From contig OX235272.1 in NCBI GenBank assembly GCA_944472155.2, positions 98,648,020-98,712,019 of the forward strand: a stretch of DNA of 64,000 nucleotides. The letters run 5' to 3'. The stretch comes from Trichobilharzia szidati. Its lineage: Eukaryota > Platyhelminthes > Trematoda > Strigeidida > Schistosomatidae. Below, in pieces: positions 11,869 to 25,229 of this stretch. A program made the position numbers and the translations under genes. Positions within the stretch are counted from its first letter, which is position 1. Each line of letters begins with the position of its first letter. The notes under the pieces are model-generated. The model worked only from the letters and a program-made list of their open reading frames with translations, had not been told where the DNA came from and ran no database searches.

Positions 11869-12050
11869 AAAGAAACGCTGACGTGGTCTTACTGGAGCAG
11901 GAGGAAGATAGTTTGTCCAGACTTGTTATAAATGATGACAATAAGCTTTGTACTCGGTTAATTCAAGCCTTGCTTGGTTCAAATAAACATCTCTCGCCCT
12001 TTTCGTCTTCTTCCTTCGTTGGTTGTGGCTGTTGCTCTTTGTGTGTTAAA
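11869..12050 (+). CDS. Candidate internal exon of an unknown gene
   Basis: A 182 bp segment is bounded by a strong acceptor (CTTTCTCTTTTTCAG, ending 11868) and a consensus donor (AAA|GTAAGAAG at 12051). It is open throughout and reads as an acidic stretch (VVLLEQEEDSLSR), then an LIQALLGSN segment and a Ser- and Cys-rich end. It starts with two bases of a split codon and ends on a codon boundary. I do not recognise the protein. It could be a 5' exon of cullin-4, which lies downstream on the same strand and lacks its N-terminus here, but the sequence does not resemble known cullin-4 N-termini. Chance is possible. Confidence 0.35.
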
Positions 12051-14590
12051 GTAAGAAGAGATATGACACACAGGTTCTAGAGTAAGGCACATAGAATGCA
12101 GAACTCACAGTCATTAGCAGTTGATCAGTTATAAAGGGTTCGAAAACTTATAAAACTCCACAGTACACGGTAAGTATGGCATTACTTTGATATTAGCAGA
12201 TTCAAGGGACCAACTTTGCGATGATAAAAAGATTTCATGATGGAGGCTGTCCCCTTATTCATTATGTGTGCTAACAGTATTCTGAATATCTATCAAATGT
12301 GGGTTCTAGTGATTTCAAAACTTCATTCAAGTAATACAAACGTAGAAAGCAGCATTTTTTGTACTTATGCAGTGCTCCAATGCAGTACCTGCGATGAGAG
12401 AAGATAGAAGAAAACATTAAGAGAGTAGCAAACGCAGACGGTAAATGTTAACTGTTTAAAAACAAACAATATACGGCAAACTTAGGGTTCATTCCCTTCA
12501 TTTTTAACAGAGAATTTAGTCGTTGAATTTTATAGGGTTTCGTGATATCGGTTAGTTCAAGTTTATAGTAGTAAGAATAGGAGATAAACAAGTGATGACG
12601 ATTTTCCCCACCTATATAGAGTAATGGCAGCAATAGATACTCAAGGAGAAGTTAAACATAAACGCCAAAGTACATACAACATGTGCAAAGAAAGTCAAAG
12701 TTTAGTGATACTTGTGTTTTTGTTCTGATTCATACAGTTAGATGTCCTTCTGAAGCAGTGAAATCATACCATGAGCTTGTTTTCAGAGAGTTTATACCTA
12801 AACTGTGGCATTCATGCAGTTTTCGTCTTTCTTTTTCTCGAAGTTATTCAAACTCAGGAACCTAAGCAATGGGGCTCTTTCCCACAGACAAAGGTGGTCC
12901 CCTTAAGTCCCCACCATCAAATCCACTGAGTAGCAGTCACCACCCTTCCACCTTTTAATCTGCCTGGCCCTAGTGAAATACCGCTTATTTTTTAAATTTT
13001 TTATTGCTATGTGTCAAGTTAACTGTTTTCGCATTCACTAGTTAACTCAACGAAACTAATGGTATGAACGATTACTTTCAGTCACCCATCTTGTATGTTT
13101 TGTACCTGACAGCATTTTAAAAATACTTATGTAAAATAAAAGTGTGTAGAAATCGGAAGTCTGTAGTCTGCTTTCTAGATTTTGCTTTAAACATATGAAA
13201 ACGAAGGGGCAACATGAAAAGGTACGAAAAACACTACATAGAAAGTACATCATTATATGTATGCATAGAAGGAGACAGTAGTTAATTAAAATAGATGGCT
13301 CAGAAGAATTTGACCGCACAGGATTATAATTACAGAACAGTGAAATAAAATCCGTTAATATTTAAGACTCAGCATAGTTAAGCTGATTTTTTAGACGAAC
13401 CCGAGTAGGGCTGGAATTTGCGTAGACGTAGATGGTATTATTTAGTCACCAGAGGAGATTTTAGTTCTAATCACATCTAGTTTGTTTACTATTCGACCTT
13501 GAGGTAGAACACTGACCACACTGAAATGCCCATAAGAAGGCGTTGGCAGGGATATTCGCTATAGTATTTGATTATTTGACAATGAGCAACCGGAGTTAAA
13601 TGGAGTTGAGTGACTGTAAAGGCATGATAGATGAGGCTAGCAGATTTTTTCAGGCGATGGAGATGTATTTGCAGAGAGGGTAATTCATATAGATTCGGTG
13701 CAACTTTCGTGGCAAGTATGTCAGGCTGTGTATTACACTCTAGGTTTGTATGAAAGAATTGCGAATATCTTGAGATGAGGCTTGGTAAACAAATTATTGA
13801 ACCAAATAAAAAAGGAACTTTGAGCAGTATGAGCACAACGTTAATTACATTAAATAAGTATGATAATTCAGACCGTTTTTTGTTGGCACATTGATTGAAC
13901 AGAGCTGTTCAGGTACGTAAGTCGAAGGGGGAAGAAATAATATCCCGAATTTTCAGCATGTGGCAAACTCTGCAAACACTGTTTTCAGAGTAGTATTTAT
14001 TTAGTAGATGGGTGGATCGTCTTATTGTGGAGCTGGTTTTGTCATCATTTGGCAGAAAGTTCTATATTTGCCGATATTTAACTGTAAAGAAGTTGGAACG
14101 AGATTTCGTTCGGCAAAGAATACGGCTTAGAAAATACCCGTTGCTGCGTAGTTCATACGTCCAAGAAGTAAAGGTTATTGTTGTGAAAGAATACTATTCC
14201 TTTGAGAATTTTAGATAGAATAATGAGAAAATATCCCTTATTTAGACATTTGGAAAACAGAAAGATTGAGCGAAGAAATATTTACTTTTCAATTAGACCC
14301 TCATCTCTGGCTCTACTCTATTATATATAGCATTTTTATTACAATACACAACAGTTTACCAAACAAGTGGTGATATGTTTGTTAACAATAATTAAACAGT
14401 GTCAAAATGTCAATGGGTTGATAATTAACGAAGAAAATCAATACACATTTAAAAAGTACAAATGGATGGAATAAATTAATTTTACAAGGATAACGACCGA
14501 CCGACCGAATTAAAGATGAAGTGGTCAAAATAAATAAAAATAATTTTGACAATTATAATTTTTATAGTTTTTGAAGGTTTGGGGTGAGGG
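12051..14590. other. Long AT-rich stretch without recognised features
   Basis: Short open frames on both strands (for example 12683-12865, 13489-13836 and 14012-14218) show no known motif. I cannot support a gene here. Confidence 0.4.
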
Positions 14591-14599
14591 GGGCGACGT

Positions 14600-14966
14600 A
14601 TTCTTCTAGAGATGGTCACGGTAAGGAAAGTGGCTGTACAAATTTCTTCTGAACACATAGGCTTGGTTTCTTAAGGTGGATTCCGATTGCTTCAGCTGTC
14701 TGTAGAAGACGAACTCGTAGAGCAAAATTAAGATTAGTCGGAATGCGACAAATAATTTTAAATGCGGTATTAACATCAACCTTATGCTCAGTATCAACAA
14801 GGTGTGCTAAAATAGAACTACGAATAGATCTTGTTTGTCCCTTGCTTAACCATGTCGGATGGTGTTCGGAAATACGACGATGAAACTGCCTGACTGTACG
14901 CCCAATGTAATAATGAGAGTAAGTCGTCGCCTGAACCAAAGCGGTTCGATTTTGAGAGTTGTACAA
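14600..14966 (-). pseudogene. Penelope-like element, GIY-YIG endonuclease fragment
   Basis: A minus-strand frame of about 115 residues. It has YYIGRTVRQFHRRISEH (the YIG half of a GIY-YIG nuclease with the following Arg), then SSILAHLVDTEHKVD, FKIICRIPTN and the C-terminal LQTAEAIGIHLKKPSL with CVQKKFVQ. This is the layout of the C-terminal endonuclease of PLEs, which cuts DNA for insertion. The reverse transcriptase is not attached; on the upstream side decayed sequence of another element follows. It is a 5'-truncated remnant. Confidence 0.75.
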
Positions 14967-15084
14967 CGATTGTTGTAGGAAACTTTCAGACTTGTTCCTA
15001 AAATTCTACTTGTAAATATCCTTTGGACACTTCAAACCTGTAGTTTGTCCTTGACAGACATACTGTCTAGTATAAAAAATGGAT

Positions 15085-16155
15085 AGTGCTCAAGGGGGGG
15101 CTAATGTGCGTTTTATACAGCAGCATTCTAGGTTCTCGGGTTTGAAAGTTATGGAATATAAATCTGAGTAATCTTCTGGCTTTAAAAACGTGGTTGGTAA
15201 CATAGTGATAGAATTTAAAATCAACAGAGTTATGGAGCCTGGGGTCAAGTACTGAAGGATAAATGGTGATTGTCTTGTCTTATATAGCCATTTGTGGAGC
15301 GATACGAAGGCGAGCTGAGTATAATAGATCACACTTCTCCATGTTAATCTACATCATCCATGACTCACACCAAGTCTCAGTGTTACCAGTATCCGGTAGA
15401 ATTTGCCACTTCTTGGGTGGTACTGTGGTAATCCATCATTAAGCCATCGGCACATAGGAAGACTATGCCATGCTTAATAAAATCACAGACGTCATTTAGG
15501 TCTATAATAAGGAAGAGAGACCCAAGTACACTAACCTGAATTACGCCATCTGATATCAGGGTGGTACAAGAATTGTGTCGTTAATCTTAACAGATTGGGG
15601 CGAACCACTTATAAATGAATTACACCGCTGTAGGAGATTGCCAGATACACCGTAAGCCTCTAGTTTTTTCAAGAGTAATTTATGAAATACTTTATCGGAT
15701 AACTTGTAAATATCAATATACATAATGAGCACAACGAATTTTTCGTCTGTGAGTTCAGTGATAAAATCAAATGGTTCCAAGTGACGAGTCATACATAACC
15801 TGAACTTTATAAAACCGTGCCAAGAAGGTGTTATGAGGTTTCCAGTCAATAAGAAGTCAGCAATTCTGGTTTTGACTACCTTCTCAATTATCTTTGACAA
15901 GACAAATATTATACTGATGGGCCGCTAATTCTTTACATAATATTTTGAGCCGGATTTAAATCTAGAGATAATATATGTTTGCTTCCATTTGGAGGGATAC
16001 ACTCCGTTCATATAGGACAGTGAAAATATTTTAAGCAAAAGGAGAGGGAGATTAGGGCCACCATATTTTGGGAAAGATGTGGGAATTGACTCAGGTCCAG
16101 GAGTATTGAAGAATTTCAATGAATGTACTGCACTTTCTATAGCATCAGCTTTCAA
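15085..16155 (-). pseudogene. Reverse transcriptase of the 15-19 kb element
   Basis: Pieces in order on the minus strand: 16155-15925 (a GPESIPTSF finger motif, normally GPDGIP, then WKQTYIISRFKSGS); 15900-15556 (SKIIEKVVKTRI, then a worn palm region where MYIDIYKLSDKVFH replaces the usual LDFSKAFDKV); and 15550-15410 (QVSVLGSLFLIIDLND for PQGSVLGP, and LCADGLM in place of the YADD box). The catalytic residues are lost. A tail piece at 15332-15090 ends at LAPP. Confidence 0.6.
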
Positions 16156-16499
16156 GCATATGTTTGGCAGTGTTTTGTCTGTTACATAGTCAAAGTCGAC
16201 ACATGCAGAAATATCATTCGTGTATGAATCAGAAAAGTGCTTATTAAAGTGTTCAGCTCTTCCTTCATCATTCTCAACAGCAACATTACTATGAAGAATG
16301 TAAGGAATGTTATCTTGTTTTTGTTGCAGTCTTTTTTGGAAGAGTTAGCAAAGACAAGTAATTTTGCAGTTACTTTTAAGAGCAACAAGTTCTCCGTTGT
16401 AAGTTTAATTGCCTTTGTCTGATCTGATTTCGTCATATACCTTTACGATGCTAATGAGCGAGAAGATGTCCATAGACTTATTGTAAGTTTTACGGAGTC

Positions 16500-17410
16500 T
16501 TCTTAGCTTGTTCCTGGTAGCATTCAGTATATAGTTGAGTTACGCAGTTGCGTTTCTATTTATACCAAGGGATAAATTCATTGAAACAAACTGATATGTT
16601 AGAGTAGAAAATGACAAGAACAGTATCAATGTCTGCCGAGGAGAAAAAGGCATCCCAGTCTTGGCAATGAATAAAAAGCACCGTTGTTTCCCACTTGGCC
16701 TTTGAAAAGTCTCTGACTTTTATTGTCCGGCGACGATCTTTAGCTGCAAAGTTAAAGGTAGAAATGACCGTGTTGTGGTCGCTACCAAGGAATAAAGGCA
16801 CAACTCGGGTGCTGCAAAAAGGAAAAATGCTGTGTGTGAAAATTAGACCCAGGATGTTGTATTTGCGTGTAGGGTGAGAAACATTTTGTGACCATCCATA
16901 GAATTCAACCGTATTTATAAAACGATCAGGGTATATAGGAACATTTAGGTTATTCCAGTGGATACCGGACATGTTAAAGTCGCCAGCTATAATTTTATAG
17001 TCAAAATTTAGAGAGGAGACGTGTTCGAAAATTTCACATAAATGGTTCGTTGTGTTAGTGTCGGCATTGGGCGAGCGGTATAAACACCCCAATAAAAGCC
17101 CTGTATTTAAGTTATTGTTCAGTGTAACCCATACTGCATCTGTCAGTGAGCAGCCCAGATCACCTGCTTCAACAACACGGAATTTGTTACTAACAAAAAC
17201 AAGGTGACCACCACCAGGTCCTTCTTCGTTGCCACGTCCAAAGTGTGTAAATCCTGGAGATTTTAACAGCCTTTCATTACCAGGTCTCGGTAACTAACAA
17301 TACTAAGGGCATACAAAGTGAAAGTAGAGAGTGAAGGTACGAAAATTTACTGCAGATGGAACGAGCATTTATAAGGAAAAGAGTAAATGATCTTCGATCA
17401 GCAGTGAGGG
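16500..17410 (-). pseudogene. APE-type endonuclease of the 15-19 kb element
   Basis: The start is visible near 17410-17300 as INARSICSKFSYL and LLVTETW (catalytic Glu). The next frame has GGGHLVFV and LLLGCLYRSPN, and the long open piece (17092-16556) includes IIAGDFNMSGIHW, with the DFN metal-binding motif, and LFLGSDHNTV with the terminal SDH. The parts needed for an endonuclease fold are present, but in more than one frame. Confidence 0.7.
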
Positions 17411-17771
17411 CTGATAGAAAATGAAGGACATGACAGTGTTATATTGTTGAGACTAAATGAAAATTAGGTGACAGTCTGATCGGTAGATGGAGTGTTCGGT
17501 GAGTGAGGCCTTTATCGTTTTTGTTATAGCTTTACGAAAAATAAGACGGCTCCCATGGCTGATCGTTAGGTTGGCGATCGCATGGAGATAGGCACACGGA
17601 GACTGGGATATCCTGGGTGTCCACAGGGGATAGATTTAAGGATAGGGAAACACTGCTCTACATTATGTTGATTGATGGCATTACTGTTGGGTGCGGAAAA
17701 GTGAAAAAATGGTGAGGAGTTTGAGTAGTTGGAGCATTATAAAGACGGTTTTGGTATCACGGGAGTGCGTT

Positions 17772-19122
17772 TCAGGAGTAGCAGCATTTGCTGCGTGTAT
17801 CTTCAAGCAGACAATGCTGAAAGCTTAGGTAACTGAGTCTATGTGACTGTGCACCTGTATTGTGACCATAGTTAAATTCGGTATTACGCCGGCTCATAGT
17901 AAAAGTTGGGTAGCCGCAACTAGTTGTGTTAAAATTGTGAGGATAAGAGAAGGAGGAAGGTTGGCTAATCTCAGTCATATTTGATGCCACAGACTTCCTT
18001 TTAGGATATTTGAGCGCATGAGTAGTAGGGGACGCTGAATCAGACTTGAAAGAGTATGTAAGAGGCACAGGAATTTGGTTTCTTACATTTAAGCTCTGAA
18101 TCTTAGGGTTAATTGGGAAGGTATTACTAGGGTTTTCGATGCTTTTAGTATACCGCATATGGTTTTTATTGGGATCTTTTGCAGAAGGTAAGTGCTTTCC
18201 AGGTTGTGTAACAACTAGAGACACACTGGATTTAGTATAGGGTAACTAGCATTTTTTGGTAAATAGGTAGAGGGCCTCTTTCAGGGTTAAAGGAGGTTTT
18301 TTGTTGATATCGATGGGGCTGACATTGTTCCTTTGGTGAGTGATTTTACTCGCTGAGATACTTTGCCTAGCACGACGTTGAAATGGTGCCCTATCGTCAA
18401 TAACGCATCTTACTGTCCTAAAATAGTGCTGGTTGTTTACAAAGCGTCTTGCATCCAAAATGCTATTAAATTTGAAGATTATTGGACGGGGTTTACTAGA
18501 TGAAGATTTACGCAATCGTTTGCAGGTACAGTAGGAATCTGGTACTTCACATGCCTTTAAAAGTGTGTTTTTCAATGTTTTAATTTTGGCACTGTCAGGC
18601 CCATCGAAATCCGTTGCATTATACATACATTGAACATGCCTTATCACTTTCGTGGAAATATGATCAATAATTCTCTCACAAGGCTGAAATGTATCATAGT
18701 CAGGGTAATCAGCAGGCTTCATCAAATACCTAAGAGGTAAGAGAACATGGACTAATGGAAGAATGTTTGCACTTTCCAGGTTATTGGCTTAGGTGGATGT
18801 GTTTTGAGTGGATAATGAGCCATTTGGCATTAGGTTGACGTCCACGTGCCGTTGATGACGGATGTATATTGTTACGATGGAGGGCTTTATCGGTAATAGC
18901 AGCGGTGGTGATACAATTTACCTTCTGTACTGGCACATGTGTACCCTGGCTAAAAGCATCCAATTGAGTAGAACTAGACAAGAGGAAATCTGCTTGTGTA
19001 TCGCAAGGATTACTTACGTCAACGTCTATGGTTACAAAGAACCTAGGCGAGTTGTCACTTCTTTTGACACAGCCAAAAGAATTGATATTAGTAGGTACAG
19101 ATGATAGTGGAGCTATGTGCAT
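17772..19122 (-). pseudogene. ORF1 of the 15-19 kb element
   Basis: Three consecutive minus-strand frames (19122-18781, 18725-18246, 18224-17772) lie directly upstream of the endonuclease. The middle one contains a long segment around SSSKPRPIIFKFNSILDARR, which resembles ORF1 proteins of CR1/L2-type elements (RNA-binding fold with a KPRPIIVKF-like motif). The last piece is Ser/Thr/Pro-rich. Function inferred: RNA chaperone of the retrotransposon particle. Confidence 0.5.
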
Positions 19123-19130
19123 GTTCGGAC

Positions 19131-20198
19131 CTTCTGACTGGCAGTTCTGAGCAGGTCATTTGGATGGTGTGGATTCAACCACATCAAAGGAGCTGGTGTC
19201 AGACTTTTTATTGACAGCCAGTGTACCTTAGTAGGTATACATAATACTTGTTTCACAACCTGTACTACTGTATGTCTCCCTAATAAAATCACTTATTACA
19301 CAAGACGATGAAGAGGTAATAATGTCTGACCTGCACTTATTTAGCTTCTGCGTCAGATCAGGGGAAGGTGCATTACCATGCTGTTTGGTCTCATTAGATC
19401 TACGTCATCTGCTGAGGTTTTCAGCCGATAATGAAGCACGACGCTTCGATAGCCTAATTGGCGTCAAATATTCACAGAGATTGGCATTAAAATAATTTTT
19501 TAACGAGTTAGGAATAGGAAGCTAAAGTTGATAAGAGTAAGCTACAAAAATCCAGAAAAAATAGCCAGGAGCAAACGATTAAATTAAGCAGATAATTGGT
19601 TCGAAAAGAACTGGAAAAATTGCAATTGAGAAGGAAGTTCATGGCTTTCGAAAAGAGAACAAGGCTCCTTAAAATTGTGTGTTTTATGATATCAGCAACC
19701 TTAGACCGTAGCATGCGATGGTAAAACAGGCACCGATAGTATTAGTAGAACAGATGAAATGGAAAATTAGTGAAACTGAAATTGAAGTATAATCCATACG
19801 ACGTCGGTAGGTACCGATTTCTTCCGGTTTCCAGGGTTTCGTGGACAAAATCTCTACGCTAAGAAACTTATGAGAGACAGAATAAATGAAAAGGATGAAA
19901 ATAAGTGAGAGGGAAACGATATGAAAAGTAGGTCTAAAAATAAGGCTTTTTCTTTGCTTCTTCTGAATATTTTTGTCTTTACTTTATTCCGTTTATCAGT
20001 GGTGTAAGAATGAAAAGTGAATGAATATCAAACATATGGCGATCGTTAAATAAGGCCATGGTATATGAGGAATACACCGGTTACCTGTGGTACCTGTGGA
20101 TATGCTGTGATAAATGGTATCTCCGCCATCGGGTAGAGGCACACGCTTATCCTCCAGGGAATAGTTGTAACGAAGTTCATCTACATTTAATCTGATAA
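19131..20198. other. Unassigned stretch
   Basis: Short minus-strand frames only (for example 19508-19714). No recognised motif. Confidence 0.4.
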
Positions 20199-21565
20199 CT
20201 AGAGTTCAGCCATTTTGCGCACATCAATGGTTGGTAGGACTTCCTTAGTCCAGATTCGCGATAATGAATTCACCACCGGGTTTTCTGCACAAGAAACATG
20301 TCGGATGTTCGATATGGGCTGTGAAATGTAGTGCAAGTGACGTAATTTACGTCGGAAGTATCTACCCAACCAAAAGTACTTTATTGAATTTCGTATGCAG
20401 ACAGCTTTCGGGGGGAAAATCTGGAGTGGTTCAAATATTACTGATGAGCTGTTGCAGAATGGTTCCCGTAGCCGCGTCAAATGCACTAACCGAAATACTA
20501 AGCAGATGTTTGATATTTAGACGCACTAAGATTGTCATGGGCGCCGTGAGAATACAGCCTTCGCCCACACCGAAATAAAACCAGATCATTCCAAAGAAAC
20601 TCGACCATATCCCAAACAAACCGAATGGTTCCGGTTACAACTGGCCGAATCCAAAACGAAACTAAGTGGCTCCGAATAGAAGTGTCAGGAGTTGGTCACA
20701 CAGTGCTGAAAATGGCTGTATGAGTGAAAATACTGGAGACGGAAAGTCGTGCAATATAATCAGTCAGCATATGCTTGTCAACACCTACCAGCAACTGAAA
20801 CTGCTACAAAAGATACATACCAGTAGTGCCAATAGTCCCATTGGCCATGATGAAAACCCAGCGAAAAGGATGGCGAAGTCTGATGATAAGGTCCAAGAAC
20901 CTTCTACTTTAAGTTGTGATAAGTGAACCACTGCCGGCGTGTAGTTGCAGACATGTTGGCCATAGACGCTTTTCTGATGTAGGTGAGATGAAGCTAGATT
21001 CTGTCTCACTATCAACCAGGAAACGTATCCTAGAGTTATGGTCTGCGACATAAAATAGGCGATAAGGGAATGGTTCTCCAGCGACGTTAATCGCGAAAAC
21101 GTGCCGGCTCAAACGTTTCGCAACTAATTACTGTCGAATGTACAGGGACGAGTACACCTTTGTGCATTGACACCTTAACGTCTATGACACCAACAAATAT
21201 CAGGTTGCGAGGTCCTTGATTTCGACTGTCTGTTTCTGTTGAGTGAGGAAGACTTACTACAAGAGCAATTCGTGCGATTATGTGGAGGACATTTACGTCC
21301 AAGCTGTCCCCCTTAGACTACACGGCTCCTGACTCATTTGTTTGATGTCGAAACTGGATGAGTCACTCGTTGAATAGATGTCCTTCTGGTATGCAGAGTT
21401 TGTGGATAAGACCATGAAAATGCTTGTGAATGGTCTTGCAGACTTTATAACTCTGTCAGCCGCCTCTGTTAATTCCTTCAGGGGTGACTTGTGGAAGGAT
21501 ACAAGAATTTTTTGCACTGTAATAATAGTAATAATAGCCTTTGCAACCATTACTGTTTTAGGCAT
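20199..21565 (-). pseudogene. Decayed gypsy-type gag-pol fragment
   Basis: Reading the minus strand: 21565-21293 has a gag-like helix (SPLKELTEAADRVIKSARP). 21112-20909 resembles a gypsy protease (RLFYVADHNSRIRFLVDSE, where DTGAE is expected). 20619-20431 resembles the start of RNase H (ISVSAFDAATGTILQQL, normally VDASDxAxGAVLQQ). 20486-20199 resembles its end (LRHLHYISQPISNIRHVSC, then ENPVVNSLSRI, the usual ADALSR motif). The reverse transcriptase between protease and RNase H is almost all missing. Frames are broken throughout. This is an internally deleted gypsy (Boudicca/Saci-like) relic, named by motif only. Confidence 0.6.
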
Positions 21566-21599
21566 GTTCCGTCAATTTTGGAATTAGCAGCTAGCCGTT

Positions 21600-24360
21600 T
21601 CATTTGACAAAAAATTTGTGAGGACTAACAATCTGCAATTGAACGTCTCTGAAGATTTCCTGCACTTTTGTTGGTCAGTAAGCTATACTTTCTTGATTAT
21701 GGCCAATTGCAGAAAATCGCATAAGTATGAGGAAGAATCGTTCAGGATATCTGAAACGTCTTCCATGACATTTTCAGAGAGAATGACAATTACCGAGTTG
21801 GTCTGGCTTTCTTAGGAATGAATACACCGCAAAGAGAACTGGGCTTCAACACGTGAGAACAATGAAGATGGTCGATTTGCCAAAAAATTAGGGATTTGCA
21901 GCGTAACTGCTATTTAAGATTCTCTTCAAAATAATTTTCTAAAATACTTTCAAGTTTAACAGCTGATCATATTCTTCCCAAGAGCTTTTCGGACTGTAGA
22001 CAATAGTTCAGTTGATTACTTAGGTAATTTCTTCTGCCATTACTAGCATAAAGACGCAGAGGTGCTTTCAGCATTCATCGGAAAACAGGAAATAAGCGAT
22101 TTCTACACAGTTTTTATCCATGAGGTTCCAAAATATGCATCTGATGTATACACCTGTTTCCCATCATAGCAAACAAAGTCACGAAAAGTCAACAGTCAAA
22201 GTTACCTGGGATATAGGTAATTGACATTCAGTTTGCGCGGTTTTTGAATGTACTGTGTTACGTCTTCATGATGCTTCCTTGGAACTAAATAATTATGGAT
22301 TGTAAAACGTCAGTTAATGGGTTTCGCAAAACAGTTTCACATTCTTTCGACCATTGTGGTCCTACTGCGAAGCGCCTTTCACTGAAAACTATCTCTAGTA
22401 TGTGTTTCAGAAAATTACACATATGTTATAGATTTTAAGATCCTTCCTTCGGCCGCACAAATTTTTCAGGACTCATGCTCGAAGCTGCAAAGTGCAACGA
22501 AAGCGGTTTTTCTTAGCGAACCTGTCGAATTGACGTTAGAGGAGCTATATAGGGTTTGTCTTCAGTTTATTTAATTTCATACTGATAGAATGTCGAGGAT
22601 ATATGTGCTCAAAGGATGATAATGGAACTGTATGCAAAGCTGAATGTATTATTCAGTGAATTCGTTTCTAGTTTGCAGCCCCAGTTCCTCAAATATCCTT
22701 TTAAATCACTTTGATAAACCATCACTCGTTTTGTAATGTGGTCGTTATAAATGTCATAGACCTCTAAGGATCTGGATAGTATTCAGTTGTACTACTGAAA
22801 ACCATCCATTTTCTTTACCTAGTAGAGGAGTTGACAGGTTACTGAGATGTAGTTTGGTTTTTTTATTAATAATCAGGCACGAGTATTTTGTTTTCTATTG
22901 CTTGCAGTTCCTACTATTAGCAGCACTGAATTATATACATTTTTATTGAATCATCAGCTGGGTGTTAAATCTTCATTAGGTTGCACTTCAGTATTTTGAT
23001 CAGTCTGCATAAAACTGTTCTGCTACAAGCGAACTATCCAAGCATTTTCCTAAGGACAAAAATCCGGAAAACCTTTTAGTGCGTGGGTATTTGCGCATTT
23101 TTGAATTTTCATATTACGGACAAATTAGCAGGCTTTAGATTTATATGAGTCTTGTATTGCTTATTCTTATTCAACTATACCATATTAAATGAACGGTGTT
23201 TGACGTTCCTTGTAATGACTAGGGGTCAATGTTTGGTTTTTGCTTATATTGTTTTAGTTTCATATAACTATTAAGTGATGGTTTTCTTTAAGTTTTACCA
23301 AATGCCGAATCATTCGCATTCTCAGTATAATGGTGCTGCTTAATCAAGTATAGTTTTCCACTTCTGCTGCTACCTTAACACATTTCTTTCACGGAAGGTT
23401 TTCAGCTCAAATCTGTTGCGTACTGTTGGGAGCTATATTGCAAAAAGATGGTCAGTCAAATTATCATATGGTTTATATCTGTAGCTTTTAATCAGAAACA
23501 TATTTCTTTTTATGGACAGGCAGTTGCTCCTCTTAAATCCACAAAATTTGCAGATATGGTAGGTAAACCAAATAATATTGTATTTGTTTATTTAATTTAG
23601 TTGTGATTTGGCTTTTAGTACCTAAAGTGTTTTGTATCCTAGCTACTATGCTGTCAGTGCTAAAACAAGAACTTTGTCTTTTCATTTAAGTTGTCATAAA
23701 CTTGCTGCACATTTACTGACTTTTGAGGTCGCGCTTTTCGTATTGGTGTGTCTAGAAGTTTTGAATAATACAATCTATTGACGTGTTTGTAAATGTCCGA
23801 TGAATTGGTCATAGCGGGATATTAATTTAGTCATCTTTGAAAAATCACGATTTCCTAGGTGTTAATCCAATACTATAAAATTACAGTTATGTCTCTTTCA
23901 ACCAGTTCTAGGACTGGAAAATAGTGAGATCCGCTGGGAGAATGCAGATATTTGAAGTCTATATTACTGATTGGAAGATAACCAGTTTGTATAAATACAA
24001 ACCACTGATCCCAAAAATTCCTTATTGTTGTTGTTGAATGATAGCAATTCCAACGACCAGAGTCATCAAAGATCAATCGAACGGAGAGATCAAGTTTTGT
24101 AAACGTAGGATAGAACTCACACTAAAGCATTTTCAGCCCAGTTTTGTAATTGCAGCCCCAAATACAGCCTGGATTGACGTTTTTTATTTGCTGTTTGTGT
24201 ACAATGAGAAATCGCGTCCGTCCAATCTGTTTTACATTATAATTAGATGTTAACTGCCTAATGATTGTGTCGTTTAACTGGCTTGTATGCCTAGGTAATG
24301 CATCTGCACTACTGTATGCCTTCAGAGCTGTCCGGAGAATACCTTACCTGCATGGATGTA
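21600..24360. other. AT-rich stretch, no supported gene
   Basis: No ORF with a recognisable motif. If cullin-4 exons exist upstream of 26156, this could be intron sequence. I searched by eye for the exon that should encode the conserved cullin-4 segment before the first exon found and did not see it. Confidence 0.4.
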
Positions 24361-24386
24361 TACATATATATATATATATATACATC
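24361..24386. repeat. (TA)n microsatellite
   Basis: About 24 bases of alternating T and A, interrupted by single C bases at the edges. Confidence 0.8.
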
Positions 24387-24806
24387 ATTTACATATGTAT
24401 GTATGAGTTCCATTTTGATTTGTTGACCAGCGTTTAGTTGATATTTGTAGCCAAACAAATTTACGAGCTCCTAGGACTCGTAAATATAGCTTGTCACATT
24501 TGCAGTAGGAAGAAAGGAAAAATTATCTCAAGAAAGTAATTCCTTTTATATAAGTAAGAGTTTGAATAAAAACATGATGTGTGATATTTCGTCAGAAGCA
24601 CTTGAGTGTAAAACAATTTGAATATCATCGTAATAAGGCACATACAATTTATATTAGTTGGCGTGGTCCCGAAAAAACTTGTGAAACTAGGTGAATTGTT
24701 CGCTATTTGCCGTGACGTGTTTGCCTGGTGACACTGATAAAATATTTACTCTGTAGGGATATGTTCTGTTATTTGAAGTAACTGTAAAAAAATAGTTATT
24801 TTTGTG

Positions 24807-25229
24807 TTACTCTTCCATCATTGATATGTATGGCGATTGTTGAGTTGCCGTCATCGTCAATGGTACCATGTGTAAGTTGTAAATAATTTCGGGAGGATAA
24901 CTCATTAGTGATGAGAACCTCATTTGTCGTGATGTATTCTTATTGCTTGTCGTCATTAACAAGTTGTGTATCGGTTGACTGGGAGATGGTTGGAATGACT
25001 GTAAAATATCAGTGAAGGGTGACAGTCTTCCGTGGACTAATTGATTATTCAGTCGTGGAAAGATGTGAGCCGTCAAGATAGGAATGACAACAGTCATTAA
25101 CTTGTTTCCCGCCTTGTGACTGTAAATACTTTCATTTAATAGAATTCTACGGTATTTTTTCATGTTGTTTCCATTTTGTCTCCATCTATTAAATTGTTCA
25201 CTTGGAAATATGGGGCACGGCATCATCAA
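24807..25229 (-). other. Unrecognised 140-codon ORF
   Basis: An uninterrupted minus-strand frame of 140 codons from an ATG, rich in Ser, Thr, Met and Pro. No domain or motif is recognised, no clear splice sites frame it, and it is antisense to the presumed direction of cullin-4. Chance is a real possibility in AT-rich DNA. Confidence 0.2.

Larger units (their letters stand above)
15085..19130 (-). mobile_element. Decayed 4 kb non-LTR retrotransposon with ORF1 and ORF2
   Basis: Reading the minus strand from 19130 downwards one meets ORF1 (19122-17772, in pieces), the endonuclease (about 17400-16500) and the reverse transcriptase (about 16160-15090). The order and the endonuclease type point to a Jockey/CR1-superfamily element different from the copies at 1-9 kb. 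Stops and frameshifts are frequent. The left end abuts the PLE fragment at 14600-14966. No target duplication was recognised. Confidence 0.65.

Noticed and set aside
12683..12865. 60-codon + strand frame as a possible exon
   Set aside because: No clear splice sites at its ends and no recognisable motif.
24038..24253. 71-codon + strand frame upstream of cullin-4 as a possible 5' exon
   Set aside because: No similarity to the cullin-4 N-terminal part, and no fitting acceptor, donor or phase for the split Trp codon.
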